Origin: Symbiodinium natans
Taxonomy: Eukaryota > Sar > Dinophyceae > Suessiales > Symbiodiniaceae
Direction of reading: 5' to 3'
DNA length: 64,000 nucleotides
NCBI GenBank assembly: GCA_905221605.1
Contig: CAJNDS010002097.1
Location: forward strand, 316,001-380,000
The notes beneath the pieces are model-generated. The model was not told the DNA's origin. It saw only the letters and a program-made list of their open reading frames with translations, and ran no database searches. Position 1 is the first letter of the stretch, and each line of letters opens with the position of its first letter. Positions 1 to 10,400 of this stretch are shown one piece after another. Position numbers and translations under genes: made by a program.

Positions 1-255
1 ATACCCTACCAACCCAAGGAAGGGCCCATTCTTCGAAACCCCTTTAAAACAGGTAAGGGACCATATTAAGGGTTTAGGGTTTAGGGGTAAGGACCATGCA
101 ACTACCCGACCCTTAGACTAAGGGGTGCATGTTGCTCGCTGTAGGCATTTGGGTAGCTTCGGGCTACGCACACGTGCGGAGTTCCTAAACCCTCAACATT
201 CAACTCCCGAAGCCTTACCCAGAGAACCCAAATAGCTCTGAAATGAGCTCGATAA
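1..255. other. Degenerate heptamer sequence, no gene seen
   Basis: Scattered single TTTAGGG/CCCTAAA units and a pair of related phrases (ggaccatattaa, ggaccatgcaac) that recur near 21.22 kb and 63.38 kb, suggesting a decayed short repeat. No open frame with splice signals was found. Confidence 0.4.
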
Positions 256-357
256 CTTGGGATGTTTCCCCTTATACTGGCAGTCCTTAATAGGGACTAG
301 AATAGGGGGTGCTATAATCCCTATTTGGGACTGTTAGCATAAGGGGGATCATCCCAA
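256..357. mobile_element. IR-F inverted-repeat element, copy 1
   Basis: Left arm reads ggatgtttccccttatactg and the right arm is its imperfect complement ending ggggatcatccc, so the element folds on itself over about 100 bp. It has no coding capacity. Related copies lie at 29400-29478, 50226-50323 and 51106-51192, with half copies at 23616-23685 and 47760-47788. This is what a MITE or a self-folding intron-like element would look like. Confidence 0.6.
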
Positions 358-570
358 TCCATAACATAAGAGGTATCCTCATATTATGCGTTCGCATCTA
401 TAAGGTCCTTCAGCCCCTGAGCCCCGAAACTGTCGAAGCCAAGGCCCGAGAACCTAAACCCCCAAACCTCTCAAACCCTAAGCCCTAAACCCCTAAACCC
501 TCACCCCAATCGCCTAAACTCGAAACCCCTAACCCCCCCCCCCCTCCCCAAAAAAAAACCTGAAGCCCCA

Positions 571-775
571 ACATGGGGGTTTCCGAGAGTAGGGATACCT
601 TATTGGGGTCCTCAGTATAAGGGAATCCTACTATTGGGGATCTATATCAGGGGGTCCCTAAACCCTAAAACCTAAACCCTAAACCCTAAACCCCAAACCC
701 CAAACCCTAAACCCTAAACCCTAAACCCTGAACCCTGAACCCTGAACCCTAAAGGGCGTCCCCTATGTTCGTAAA
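571..775 (+). mobile_element. IR-B element split by a heptamer array
   Basis: Family signature: tttccgaaa, accttattggggtcc, ctactat, ggggtctat, aggggtccc, ttcgtaaa. Here the element is interrupted at 656-752 by a CCCTAAA array. The phrase ggggtccct before the array is echoed by ggcgtcccct after it. The 5838-5936 copy shows the uninterrupted site. Confidence 0.6.
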
Positions 776-1129
776 ACCCCCCATCTGGGAGCGCAGCTCG
801 AGTCGGGCACCAGCTGCCGCAGGGAGCAGGAGAGGGTGCCGGCCTGGCGCAACTCCGCTGGCTTTCTGGGGCTTAGGGTTTTTGTTTGGGCCTTTTTGGG
901 GTTTAGGGTTCAAGGTTTTTAGGCTTAGTGTTTTTAGGTCTTAGGGTTTAGGCCTGGCGCAACTCGCTGGCTCCCGAGAGTTTAGTTCTTTTTGTGGGGG
1001 GGGGGGGGGGGGGGGGTAGGGCTGAGGGTATTTTGAGGTTCAGGGTGTTTAGTTGTTAGGGGTTTAGGGTTTTAAGGTTTAGGATGTTTAGTTTTTAGGG
1101 TTTAGGGCCCACAAGTATCCTAAGTATCC

Positions 1130-2186
1130 TAGGAAAGGGAAGTTTTTGGTCTTTGGGATGGGTTTCCACTCATCTAGGACCAATAAAGGAGGGGTTCGCT
1201 CTATAGTTTCTGACAACTCCCGCTCAAGTGCATTGGCTTCGGGCCGAGGATGCACCGGCTTTTGGCATTTCTTTTGGCTCACTTGCAAGCATGTGCTGCA
1301 GAACACCCACACACCCTTTCTGGATTGCTGTCATGCCATTTGCCTGTTTTGCACCTAGAGCTTTACACCCCCAGTGAGTTTCCATGTTTCACAGCCAAAA
1401 GGTATGTTTTCTTTCCTCAAAGCATTCGTACACTGTCTTCTTTGCCTACGGCAAGCAGAATCACGGTAGCCAAGGCTCGGTCTGCGCCAAGCCTGCCAGT
1501 GGCCTGTCCTCTGTGATCTGATGTTGTGAAATGTGGCACTTGCCTCACAGTTTTGCCTGAAGCTCTTCTCCAGCCTGTTCTCTTGCAGATCATCTTCAAG
1601 TAGCCAGCATCCCAGGGTCTGTTGAGGGAGACAGCAATCTGGGTCCACTTTATCTTGTGGACTTCTCTCTGACCGAAGGTTGGATAGCACTCTTCTGCTG
1701 TCATCCCACGTGCTGTCGTGAGCTGATTGATGGCCCTGTCCTCGGGAAGAGTCGTGGCACACAAGTTGGCAGGCTCCCGTCGAGCACCCCGTTGTCGCAG
1801 GAGCCGTTGTCACATGACGCAGAGTACTGGCCCGGGTCGCCTGCCCAAATTTTCATGCTCACCTTGAGGGCCCCATGCTGCTCCAGCCACTTCTCTTTTG
1901 CAGGCACTCTTGTGTACTTGCAGGCGACGCCGAAGTTCTGGCACAACCTGGCCCAATCACACAATTTGTACGATGGTGCTGCCATCTCAATGGCATCCCT
2001 CGGGAAGAAAAACAAGCCAGAGACTTGGGCATTCTGCAGCACTTCATAAAGCTGGCCGAAAAGCTCCTCAAGAGATACTTCTTTGACCCACACATGTTGC
2101 GTGGTGGACTCGGATTTCTCTTCCAGCTCTTCAAAGAGCGCCCGCACACTTCGTTCACATCGTTCACGCACTATTATTAAATTCAC
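1130..2186 (-). pseudogene. Coding-like block, unknown protein, frame-broken or intron-split
   Basis: About 1 kb free of telomeric repeats. On the minus strand one frame is open at about 1845-2186 (contains EELFGQLYEVLQNAQVSGLF and LCDWARLCQNFGVACKYTR), another at about 1420-1816 (contains PEDRAINQLTTARGMTAEEC and VHKIKWTQIAVSLNRPWDAG), and a third at 1100-1312 (contains CSTCLQVSQKKCQKPVHPRP and LERELSETIERTPPLLVLDE). All three have a normal mixed composition. The frame changes may be introns or decay. I do not recognise the family. Confidence 0.45.
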
Positions 2187-2210
2187 GCGTGAACTTGTAA
2201 TTTAATAATA
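2172..2210. repeat. Perfect 12-bp hairpin arms
   Basis: tattattaaatt at 2172-2183 is the exact complement of aatttaataata at 2199-2210, with a 15-base loop. The flanks repeat the phrase cgttcac(g/a)c(a)ctattatt near 2160 and 2230. It lies just upstream of the coding-like block read on the minus strand. Role unknown. Confidence 0.5.
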
Positions 2211-2529
2211 TTGCGCTCACGTGTTCACTCCGTTCACACTATTATTCATATTATCCCAGACGTAGAGACAGTACTAATACTAATGGTGAATCTACTGGAG
2301 ACGGCGGTGTGGGGGCTTTTGGTCAATAACTGTGCGGTCACGAGGTTAATGGTGGTTAAGGTGGAATGAACGTAGTGAAACAAGACCAAAAGACAGGATT
2401 CATCACAGAGTTTCCTATAGAATTAGTGCGTGGTCCAGTTGTTTCCACTTCGTTCGTATAATTCGTGCGGCTTTCACTGCCATGTCTGAGGCTGCTGGGC
2501 TCCAATGCCAAACCTCATTTCAATCCTGA

Positions 2530-2773
2530 TGCCGCCTAAATTGGCTTCGGTGCTGTAGAGGTGGTCCAAGAGAGCCTGGAACTTGGCCAGCTGTTCGGTG
2601 AACCATTTGCTACTGCTGTTCGCAGGTGGCTGAGGCCAAGGCGTACCGACTGCCTCGGAGTAATGAACCCTGGGGCCAGGATGGATGGTGACTTTCTAGT
2701 CAACCCGAGTTGCATTTTCCCTCCAATTTGCAAGCCTCCAAATCCTTGCCCAGCCTTCCCGAGCAGACTGTAG
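2530..2773 (+). CDS. Coding-like stretch, unknown
   Basis: Open on plus from about 2538 to the stop at 2773 (contains VVQESLELGQLFGEPFATAV and MNPGARMDGDFLVNPS). The minus strand is also open over much of the same stretch, so strand is unsure. No start context or splice partner was found, and no family is recognised. Confidence 0.22.
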
Positions 2774-2919
2774 TTGGGGATGCCATATCTTCGTATTCAG
2801 GGAATCTCATGTAAAGTTCTCATAGGGAAGACAGGAACTGGCTTATATTGATTCTCTCTTGTGTGCCATTGTCGATCTGCTTTTGGTTCCAGAAGTTGGT
2901 AGGGGAGGGGGAAGGGGAA

Positions 2920-3056
2920 GGGGGATGGAAGGGGGGGGGGGGAGGGGAGGGGGGGGGGGGGGGGGGGGAGGGGGGGGAGGGGGGGGGGGTGGGGGGGGGG
3001 GGGAGGGGGGGGGGGAGGGGGGGGGGAGGGGGGGGGGGGAGGGGGGGGGGGGGGCA
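2920..3056. repeat. G-rich low-complexity tract
   Basis: Almost pure G with spaced A/T, giving poly-Gly/Pro frames on both strands that are not genes. Other homopolymer runs: C at 3239-3260, G at 3352-3386, G at 994-1017, G at 19206-19231, C at 29863-29889 and 29918-29932, C at 59775-59823, C at 62058-62097. Confidence 0.8.
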
Positions 3057-3350
3057 AGCCCAAACTCTAGTCTATGCAAATTAAGCCCTAGGCCCCTGCT
3101 AATAATTGATTTCTCCACCCCACACCCTAACCCTAAACCCACCCTACACCCTACACCCTCTAGACCCTAAACCCACACTAACTTATAAGTGGGTGAAAAG
3201 TACAGTTAACGGTTAACCCCTTCCCCCTTTTATTAAACGCCCCCCCCCCCCCCCCCCCCCACAAAAAAAAAACACACCACACACAACACACACACTTTCC
3301 GGAAAATCCTGCCGAAACCGACCCCGCCTTTGAAACCCTATTCCGAATTG

Positions 3351-3387
<37 letters not shown>

Positions 3388-4200
3388 CAGGGCTTTACTT
3401 AAACCCTCCAAAGCCTGAAGCCTGCACCCTAAATACCCTTTGGACCCCAAACGTGAGATTTGGAGAGAAAGGGGGGGCCTAAACCCTAAACCCTTGTTAG
3501 GGGGAAGGGATTAATGAGTACCATGAACATCCAAGTACCTCAACCCCAAGGCTGCCCCAAGGCCGGGGGACTCATGCTCAGACGTGGGGTTTCCATATGT
3601 AGGGGCTAGAGGAAGTTTAAGCCTCCAGCCCTGAATCCTATGCACCCTTAAGGGTTTTGGGTTTAGGAGCTTGAAGTTTGGGGCTTGCGGCCAGAGGTTT
3701 GGGAGGCTCAACCTTCCATCCCAAACTGCGGGAGAAAGAACGAAAGCCCCGAACAGGGGACTCCCGTGGGTTTTGGCAGCAGAGCTAGTTTAGGGTTTAG
3801 GTATTGGGCTTATTAGGGTTATTGTTACTGGCTAGGGCTACGAGGGCTAGTGGAGTTAATTGCCAATTGCTAGGGCTACTGCGCTTGAAAGTGTTATTGC
3901 GGGTGTCGGGTGTATGGTTATTGGGACGATTAGGATTCTTGGATGTCAGTGCTATAGCCAACTGTAGTTATTTTGATGGCTGGTATATACTCTCCCCCAT
4001 GAGAAAGCCGTCAAGAGGCGAAGCATTTGTTGAGCCTTCCAGCAATTTCAGTAGAAGAGCGAAAAGAGCCACTGTCTGTAGGCTTTCGGGCTTGTTTGTG
4101 CAGCAGCCGACTTAACCATACAAACCGCACCATGTTCTGTTCTGCACTTTAGCCCTGTACGTAGTACCCCTTTGCCCTTTGTAGATGTTGCGCCCCTTCA
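3057..4200. other. No supported gene
   Basis: Degenerate heptamers, C and G homopolymers and an unplaced unique stretch at 3800-4190. A weak plus frame at 3804-4115 lacks splice or start support. The phrase agtaccatgaacatccaag at 3517 matches an arm of the inverted repeat at 60871-61024. Confidence 0.4.
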
Positions 4201-4202
4201 TG

Positions 4203-4287
4203 CTAACCCTAAACCCTAAACCCTAAACCCTAAACCCTAAACCCTAAACCCTAAACCCTAAACCCTAAACCCTAAACCCTAAACCCT
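4203..4287. repeat. CCCTAAA array, 12 units
   Basis: Twelve near-perfect heptamers. On the minus strand it follows directly on the exon ending at 4285 and begins GTTTAGGG, so it can serve as the 5' part of an intron. Confidence 0.9.
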
Positions 4288-4406
4288 GCAGCAGGGGGTT
4301 GCCTAGACGTCTTCGCTTGGGCCCTGGGGAAAGTTTGCTAAAGCTGTCAGAAGAGTTGAAACGGTCATGAAAGGTCCCACAGGAGAAAAAGCCAAGATGG
4401 GAATCC
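4285..4406 (-). CDS. Exon candidate between two heptamer arrays
   Basis: Minus-strand reading starts right after TTTAG of the 4407-4470 array and ends at CAGG before GTTTAG of the next array. The frame is open for the whole 122 nt and contains SHLGFFSCGTFHDRFNSSDS and KLSPGPKRRRLGN. A plus-strand frame is also open. Part of the LRR gene block by position, without an LRR core itself. Confidence 0.45.
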
Positions 4407-7400
4407 CTAAACCCTAAACCCTAAACCCTAAACCCTAAACCCTAAAACCTAAACCTAAACCCTAAACCCTAGACTTTTTTTTTCAGCAGCCGCAGTTGGA
4501 GCAGAGCGGCAGCACTTCAAGCAGAGCTGACGTTCGGAGGCAGACTTTGTGCTGCACAGCGGACTGCTTCAAGGTGTCCAGGCTGCACCTGGGTTCCGTG
4601 GAGAAGGGTTTAGGGTTTTGGGGTTTAGGGTTTATAGGGTTTAGGGTTTGGGGTTTAGGGTTTAGGGTTTTGGGGTTTAGGGTTCAGGGTTTAGGGTCTA
4701 GGGTACAATATTGTAGGGTTTCGCAATAGCTTTGAAAGGGATCGCCGCCCCCAAGAAGAAAGCGGAGACGAGGGTAACTGCAACCCTAAACCCTAAACCC
4801 TGAACCCTAAACCCTAAACCCTAAACCCTAAACCCTCAACCCTAAACCGCATGAGGGCATCCCAGGCTCTCGGTGCAAGCTGCTGTGCCCAGGGTGAGAT
4901 GTCCTAGGATGGCCCTTCTAGGGTTTAGGGTTTAGGGTTTAGGGTTTAGGGTTTAGGGCTTAGGGTTTAGGGTTCTATGAAACCCTCTGTGAAAAGAGGT
5001 CCGCTAACTATGATCCTCTTGAACCCAAGAAGGGAAGACGCAAGTTTCGGGGTTTAGGGTTTAGGGTTTAGGGTTTAGGGTTTAGGGTTTAGGGTAGACG
5101 CAAGTTTTGGGAAAAACTTCCCTCAAGGGCCAGGTGTCTCAGCGATTGGTTGCCGAGCAGTGCGAGCAGGCTCTGAGTGAAGCGATCGGCCAGCAGAGCA
5201 TCCCCCTCCTCAAGCATCGGTGCGAGCCTGGGAGGGCCCCACTTTTTAGGGTTTAGGGTTTGGGGTTTAGGGTTTAGGGTAAGTTTAGGGTTTAGGGTTT
5301 AGGGTTTAGGGTTTAGGGTTTGGGGTTTAGGGTTTAGGGTAAGTTTAGGGAGTTGAGGGCTTAGGGTCGCAGCAAGACAGTTTAAGCAGCCGAAGCCCCC
5401 TGCAAACACCTTGAAGAACCTGGACCCGCTTTGAACCCGAATGAATCGAGAACGCACTATCCCAAAACTAGGATGGCCCTTAAAACCCTCAGAAAATATG
5501 CCTGAAAATAATCCTCTTGAACCCAATCAATAGAGGGAAAATACAAAATATCCCAAGGCCCTACCTCGGAAACCCTACCGAGGAGCTGGAAGACCCTAAA
5601 CCCTAAACCCTAAACCCTAAACCCTAAACCCTAAACCCTAAACCCTAAACCCTAAACCCTACCGGGGAGCTGGAAGTCCAACGCCAGCGACTTCAGTTGC
5701 GATCCTTTGAGGCCTGCCAGAAAGTTCAGCATCTGCGCGCTCGTCACCTGGGCGGGCCCTTGAAACCTAGGGTTTAGGGTTTAGGGTTTAGGGTTTAAAG
5801 TTTTAGGTTTAGGGTTTAGGGTTTAGGGTTTCCTACGTGGGGGTTTCCGAAATCAGGGTACCTTATTGGGTCCCTATCATACGGGAATGCTACTATTCGG
5901 GGTCTATTTTAGGGGTCCCCAATGTTCGTAAACCCTCAAATAGGATCCTCTGAAGCCCGGTCAGGGAAAACATGAGCCCTAAACCCTAAACCCTAAACCC
6001 TAAACTATCCCAAAAGGGTCTACCTAGCCACGTTCTCCGAGTGAAGGATACAGAGAGTCAAGCCCGTGATGGCATCCCGGGCAACTTGCTTGGCCAGCGC
6101 AGACAGGGAAGAACTGTTGGACCTGGACTCCCCCTTAGAACCCCAAACCCCAAACCCTAAACCCTAAACCCCAAACCCTAAACCCTAAACCCTAAACCCT
6201 AAACCTTACTACAAATAAAATAATACCCTCTTGGGTTTTATATAAACAAAAATAAAAAAGAAGATTCCCAAAGGGGGGTATAGGGACAGGTGGTGCAGGG
6301 AGAGCATGCAGCAGTTCGACGGCCAGGTCATGTGCGGCACTATGCCAGAGAGCACTTCGGATGCTGATGAGGAAACCTCGGTTAGGGTTTTAGGGTTTAG
6401 GGTTTAGGGTTTAGGGTTTAGGGTTTAGGGTTTAGGGTTTAGGGTTTAGGGTTCATTGAATTTTAAGTACTTAGGTACCCTTAAAAATGCAAAATGTTAC
6501 CCCCCCCCCCCCCTCCCCCCAAGATGACAAGGAAACGGCCTGGAGGGACAGGTGCCGAAGCGGGAATGAGTTCATGCACCGCTGCAGAGAAGCCCTGAAG
6601 GCTTCTTGCACCTTGGTCATGTGCGGCGGTTCCCAAAATTGGGGTCCTAAGCCCTAAGAACCCTATTTTTGGGGTACAATAAAATGTCAGAGAGATACCC
6701 CAAAAGGGACCACAACTTAGAGAAGTGACCGAGTGACCATTTAGGACTTTAGGACTGTGGGGCGTTCGGGACTGTTTGTGGTGGTGACAGGCAGCTGTTC
6801 TCTCTACAGCTTCGCCATGTTCAGCAATGTGGCTACCCCAGGTTTAAGGGTACAGTAGCTAAATGCAGGGTGAAACTCGGGAATGCTAGAAGTAGGCTTA
6901 ACACCAGGGCTGTTCGTGGCCCAAACCCAAACTGCAAGTTACCCACTCAGAACTACCCACTGTTTGCTTCAGAACCCCCCCAAAAATCGAATGAGACTCC
7001 GTGTATTGCCCTTTTAAGGAGGAAAAGTATTGAGTTTCTTGGGGGTTCTTAAGCAACTAGTAGAAAAGAGGCACGGGCTTCTGCGCGTGAACGTCGAAGC
7101 TGAGGCTTCTCAAGGCTGGGAGGCATCCCGCACACTTCGCCAGCGTGTCCAAGATCGAAGTGCCGGCTGGATCCGCTGTACTGTTCAGGGCCTTGGTGGC
7201 TGCTAGCCCAGTAGCTATAGTAGAACAAGGCTACCCTTTCTAAGGCCCTAAACCCTAAACCCTAAACCCTAAACCCTAAACCCCTAAACCCTAAACCCTA
7301 AACCCCTAAACCCTAAACCCTAAAGCCTAAACCCTAAACTACTCTTGATGCGGGAGCCTTGAACCCAAACAAAAAAGGAAAAGGAGTACCAACTCGGTTA

Positions 7401-10400
7401 CCAAGGGGCAATATGCAGCCTCCGTAGCAGCTTCAGAGAGGGCAGCACCTTAACCTGCGGTATAGGGCTTAGGGCTGAGGGTTTAGGTTAAGTTTTTCGG
7501 CTTTAGGGGCTTCGGGTTTAGGATTCGAAGACTTGAGAAACCGACATGCTCGGTTTTTTGTGCAAGTTGCGATGGAATCAGGGGCTAGAATTCATGTTAA
7601 AAAATTGCCGTTTAGACTATGCCCCAAAATGTCCCCCCCAAAAAAGCGCTGAACCCTGAACTCGAAACCCCAAACCTTCAACCCTAAACCCCTAGGCCCC
7701 TTGGTAGGCACTGCCCCCAAGTTGCTGTTTCCTCCGGCCAGGTCTGCTGATTGGGCGAGGGCCAAGCCTGCAGCCTGCCACATCAGAGTTTCCACTGTTG
7801 AAGATGTAGGGTTTAGGGTTTAGGGTTTAGGGTTTAGGGTTCGGGGTTTAGGGTTGAGGGTTGGTCGTGACATAGCGCAGAAGCTGTGAATCTTCATGAA
7901 CTGCGAAGAGGCACGGCCCGATTGTGGAGGTCCATCTAACACTTTGAACCCCACCCCTCTCCGTCTCAGGCCCTAAAGTATTCCCTAAACCCTAAACCCT
8001 AAACCCTAAACCCTAAGAGTCCATGTACCTCATTATGATATACTTTGGCCCCAAAGTCCCTATATAGGGAAGTACTTTAAGGCCCAAGTATTCCCTATTT
8101 AGGTACATGAACCCTCAGGGTAGAGTTTAGGCCTACAGTTTAAAACTCAAGTCAATTGCCTAGCTCCAAACAAGCTGGTTAGTTTTTAGGTTCTAGGGTG
8201 AACACCAAATACCCCGACCCACTTGAGCTCGACAAAGGCCCCGCAAGCCCCAATACCTAAGCCCAAAAACCCCAAAACGTCAACTCCTGGTTTAGGACTG
8301 ATAACTTAGCTCTAAGGGCCCATGTACCTAAATAGGGACTACTTGGGCCTTAAAGTACTTGCTATAAAGTATTGAAAAAAAAGGTACATGGGCCCTTAGA
8401 TTAGGGTTTAGGGTCCTGTGGGCCCTCTTGAGGCCAAGCGGCTCTAAACTCACCAGTGCAGGGCTTTGCCGTGCCACGTGCCGTATGATCGGCACCCACA
8501 GCCTGGGCTGAGTACATGAACCCGAAAGGAGTTCAGGGTTCAGGGACTAGGGCTTATTGATTATAACCCTAAACCCTAAACCCTAAACCCTAAACCCTAA
8601 ACCCTAAACCCTAAACCCTAAACCCTAGCATGGCCCCAAAACTGGTGTTCGTTTGCTGTGCATGGTGCCTTCGGTCGCCACCGCCGCCGATCATGAGCCT
8701 TCGCAGCTTCCCAAAGTTGCCCAGGAGCCAGCCGACACACACCTGGGTTTAGGGTTTAGGGTTTAGGGTTTAGGGTTTAGGGTTTAGGGTTTAGGGTTTG
8801 GGGTTGAGGGTCTGCGGTTTTGGGTTTAGGGTTCAGGGTTCTTTAGGAATCCTGTTCAATGGGTTCGGGTGCAGGGTTGAGGGTTTGGGGTTCACGGTTT
8901 CGGGTTTAGTATGACCTTAAGAATACACACAGCTAGCTTTAGGGTTCTTGAGGAATCTTGTTCATTGCGTTCTGTAAGGTTTAGGGTTAGGGTTCAGGGT
9001 TTCGGGTGTAGTGTGACCTTGAGAATCCCGGCACCTACATTTTTCTTGTAGGTTGCCTAAAACTCTACAAGGCTTTTTGTGATAGCCAACAACAAGCAGG
9101 TCTTGGGTTCTTAAGGCAGGGTTCAAGGTTTGTAGGGTTCATTGTCTAGGGCGGGGTCCTCTTCATGTGACCTCTTGGGGATTCACGGCACTATCAGGAC
9201 TAAATGCCCTCTTAATGGTGCGAAAGGGTGGAGGGTCGGTGTAACCATGTGTGTAACCCAGGCGGCAGGGCCAGTCTAAAGAAATGACCCTAAACCCTAA
9301 ACCCTAACGCCAAGGGACGTTGTAGTGGTTCTGCCTCTGTCTGTCCAATTCCGGGTCGTTGTCCTCATCGGCCCCACCACAGGCAGCATAGAGCTCGATT
9401 TCAACAACCTCACCCCTCTCGATACATGGCAGACATTCGACTACCCGCAGGGGATCAAGTTCCACAGAAGGAGGCACGAAAACGCCGTAGTCGATGATCA
9501 GCCGTGGTACCCTCAGCAGGCCACTAGGTGCGACGCAGGAAGCCCGCACAAACCTGCTGGCGAAGCTTGTCACGGCCCTAAACCCTAAACCCTAAACCCT
9601 ACACCCTAAACCCTAAACCCCAAACCCTAAAACCCTAAGCCCTAAAAGCACGAACCTGCTGGTGAAGCTTGTCACCGCAATGCACACAGGATCCAGCATC
9701 CACAGGACCTGCTCCCAGAGGTGCAGGGTTCCAAACGTCATCTTGCACGGCCATGCCTCCATCTCTAAAGAACTTTTGGGGTTTAGGGTTTAGGATTTAG
9801 GGTTTAGGGTTTAGGGTTCTACTATGTGCTTAAGGGCCCCCCCCCCCCCACAAAATATGAGATAAGAGTCCCTATATTGCCCTTCCTTAATGTTTTTTTA
9901 AAAGAGGCCCCCCCCCCCCCAAAAAAAAAAAAAAAGAAATGAGAAAATAATCCCTATATGGCCCTTATAGGGAAGAATGTTTTGCTTATTTCGGGGGGGG
10001 GATCTTAAGCAAATTGTAGACCCTAAACCCTAAACCCTAAACCCTAAACCCTAAACCCTAAACCTAAATGACCCCCACGTAACTGGAGCCAGACACCATG
10101 GCGCAGTACAATCGAGGTGGGGCCAAGGACCTGAAGAAAAGGAGGTTGGGGCACAAGGGCCTAATAGGGTTTAGGGTTTAGGGTTTAGGGTTTAGGGTTT
10201 AGGGTTTAGGGTTTAGGGTTTAGGGCCACTGGGGTCTAAGAGGTTTGTAGAACTCAAGGTAAAAGCCCTAGACAATTCCGGTTAAGGATACCTGGACTTC
10301 CAGGGTGATGTTTGAGCTGGAGTAGCCCTCAACCCGATGCCCCAAGCCCAGGCTACTAGACTCCAAGCACTCGAGAACCCTAAACCCTAAACCCTAAACC

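Larger units (their letters stand above)
1..10000. repeat. Interstitial TTTAGGG arrays, 0-10 kb
   Basis: CCCTAAA on plus: 656-752, 4203-4287, 4407-4470, 4786-4847, 5593-5658, 5976-6004, 6139-6207, 7247-7337, 7985-8017, 8564-8623, 9287-9307, 9576-9645. TTTAGGG on plus: 59-90, 4605-4705, 4918-4972, 5050-5094, 5246-5350, 5766-5833, 6382-6452, 7807-7860, 8743-8815, 9779-9817. Borders are read by eye, plus or minus a few bases. Confidence 0.88.

Noticed and set aside
2797-3170. Long poly-Pro and poly-Gly frames on both strands
   Set aside because: They are produced by the G/C homopolymer tract and have no other content.
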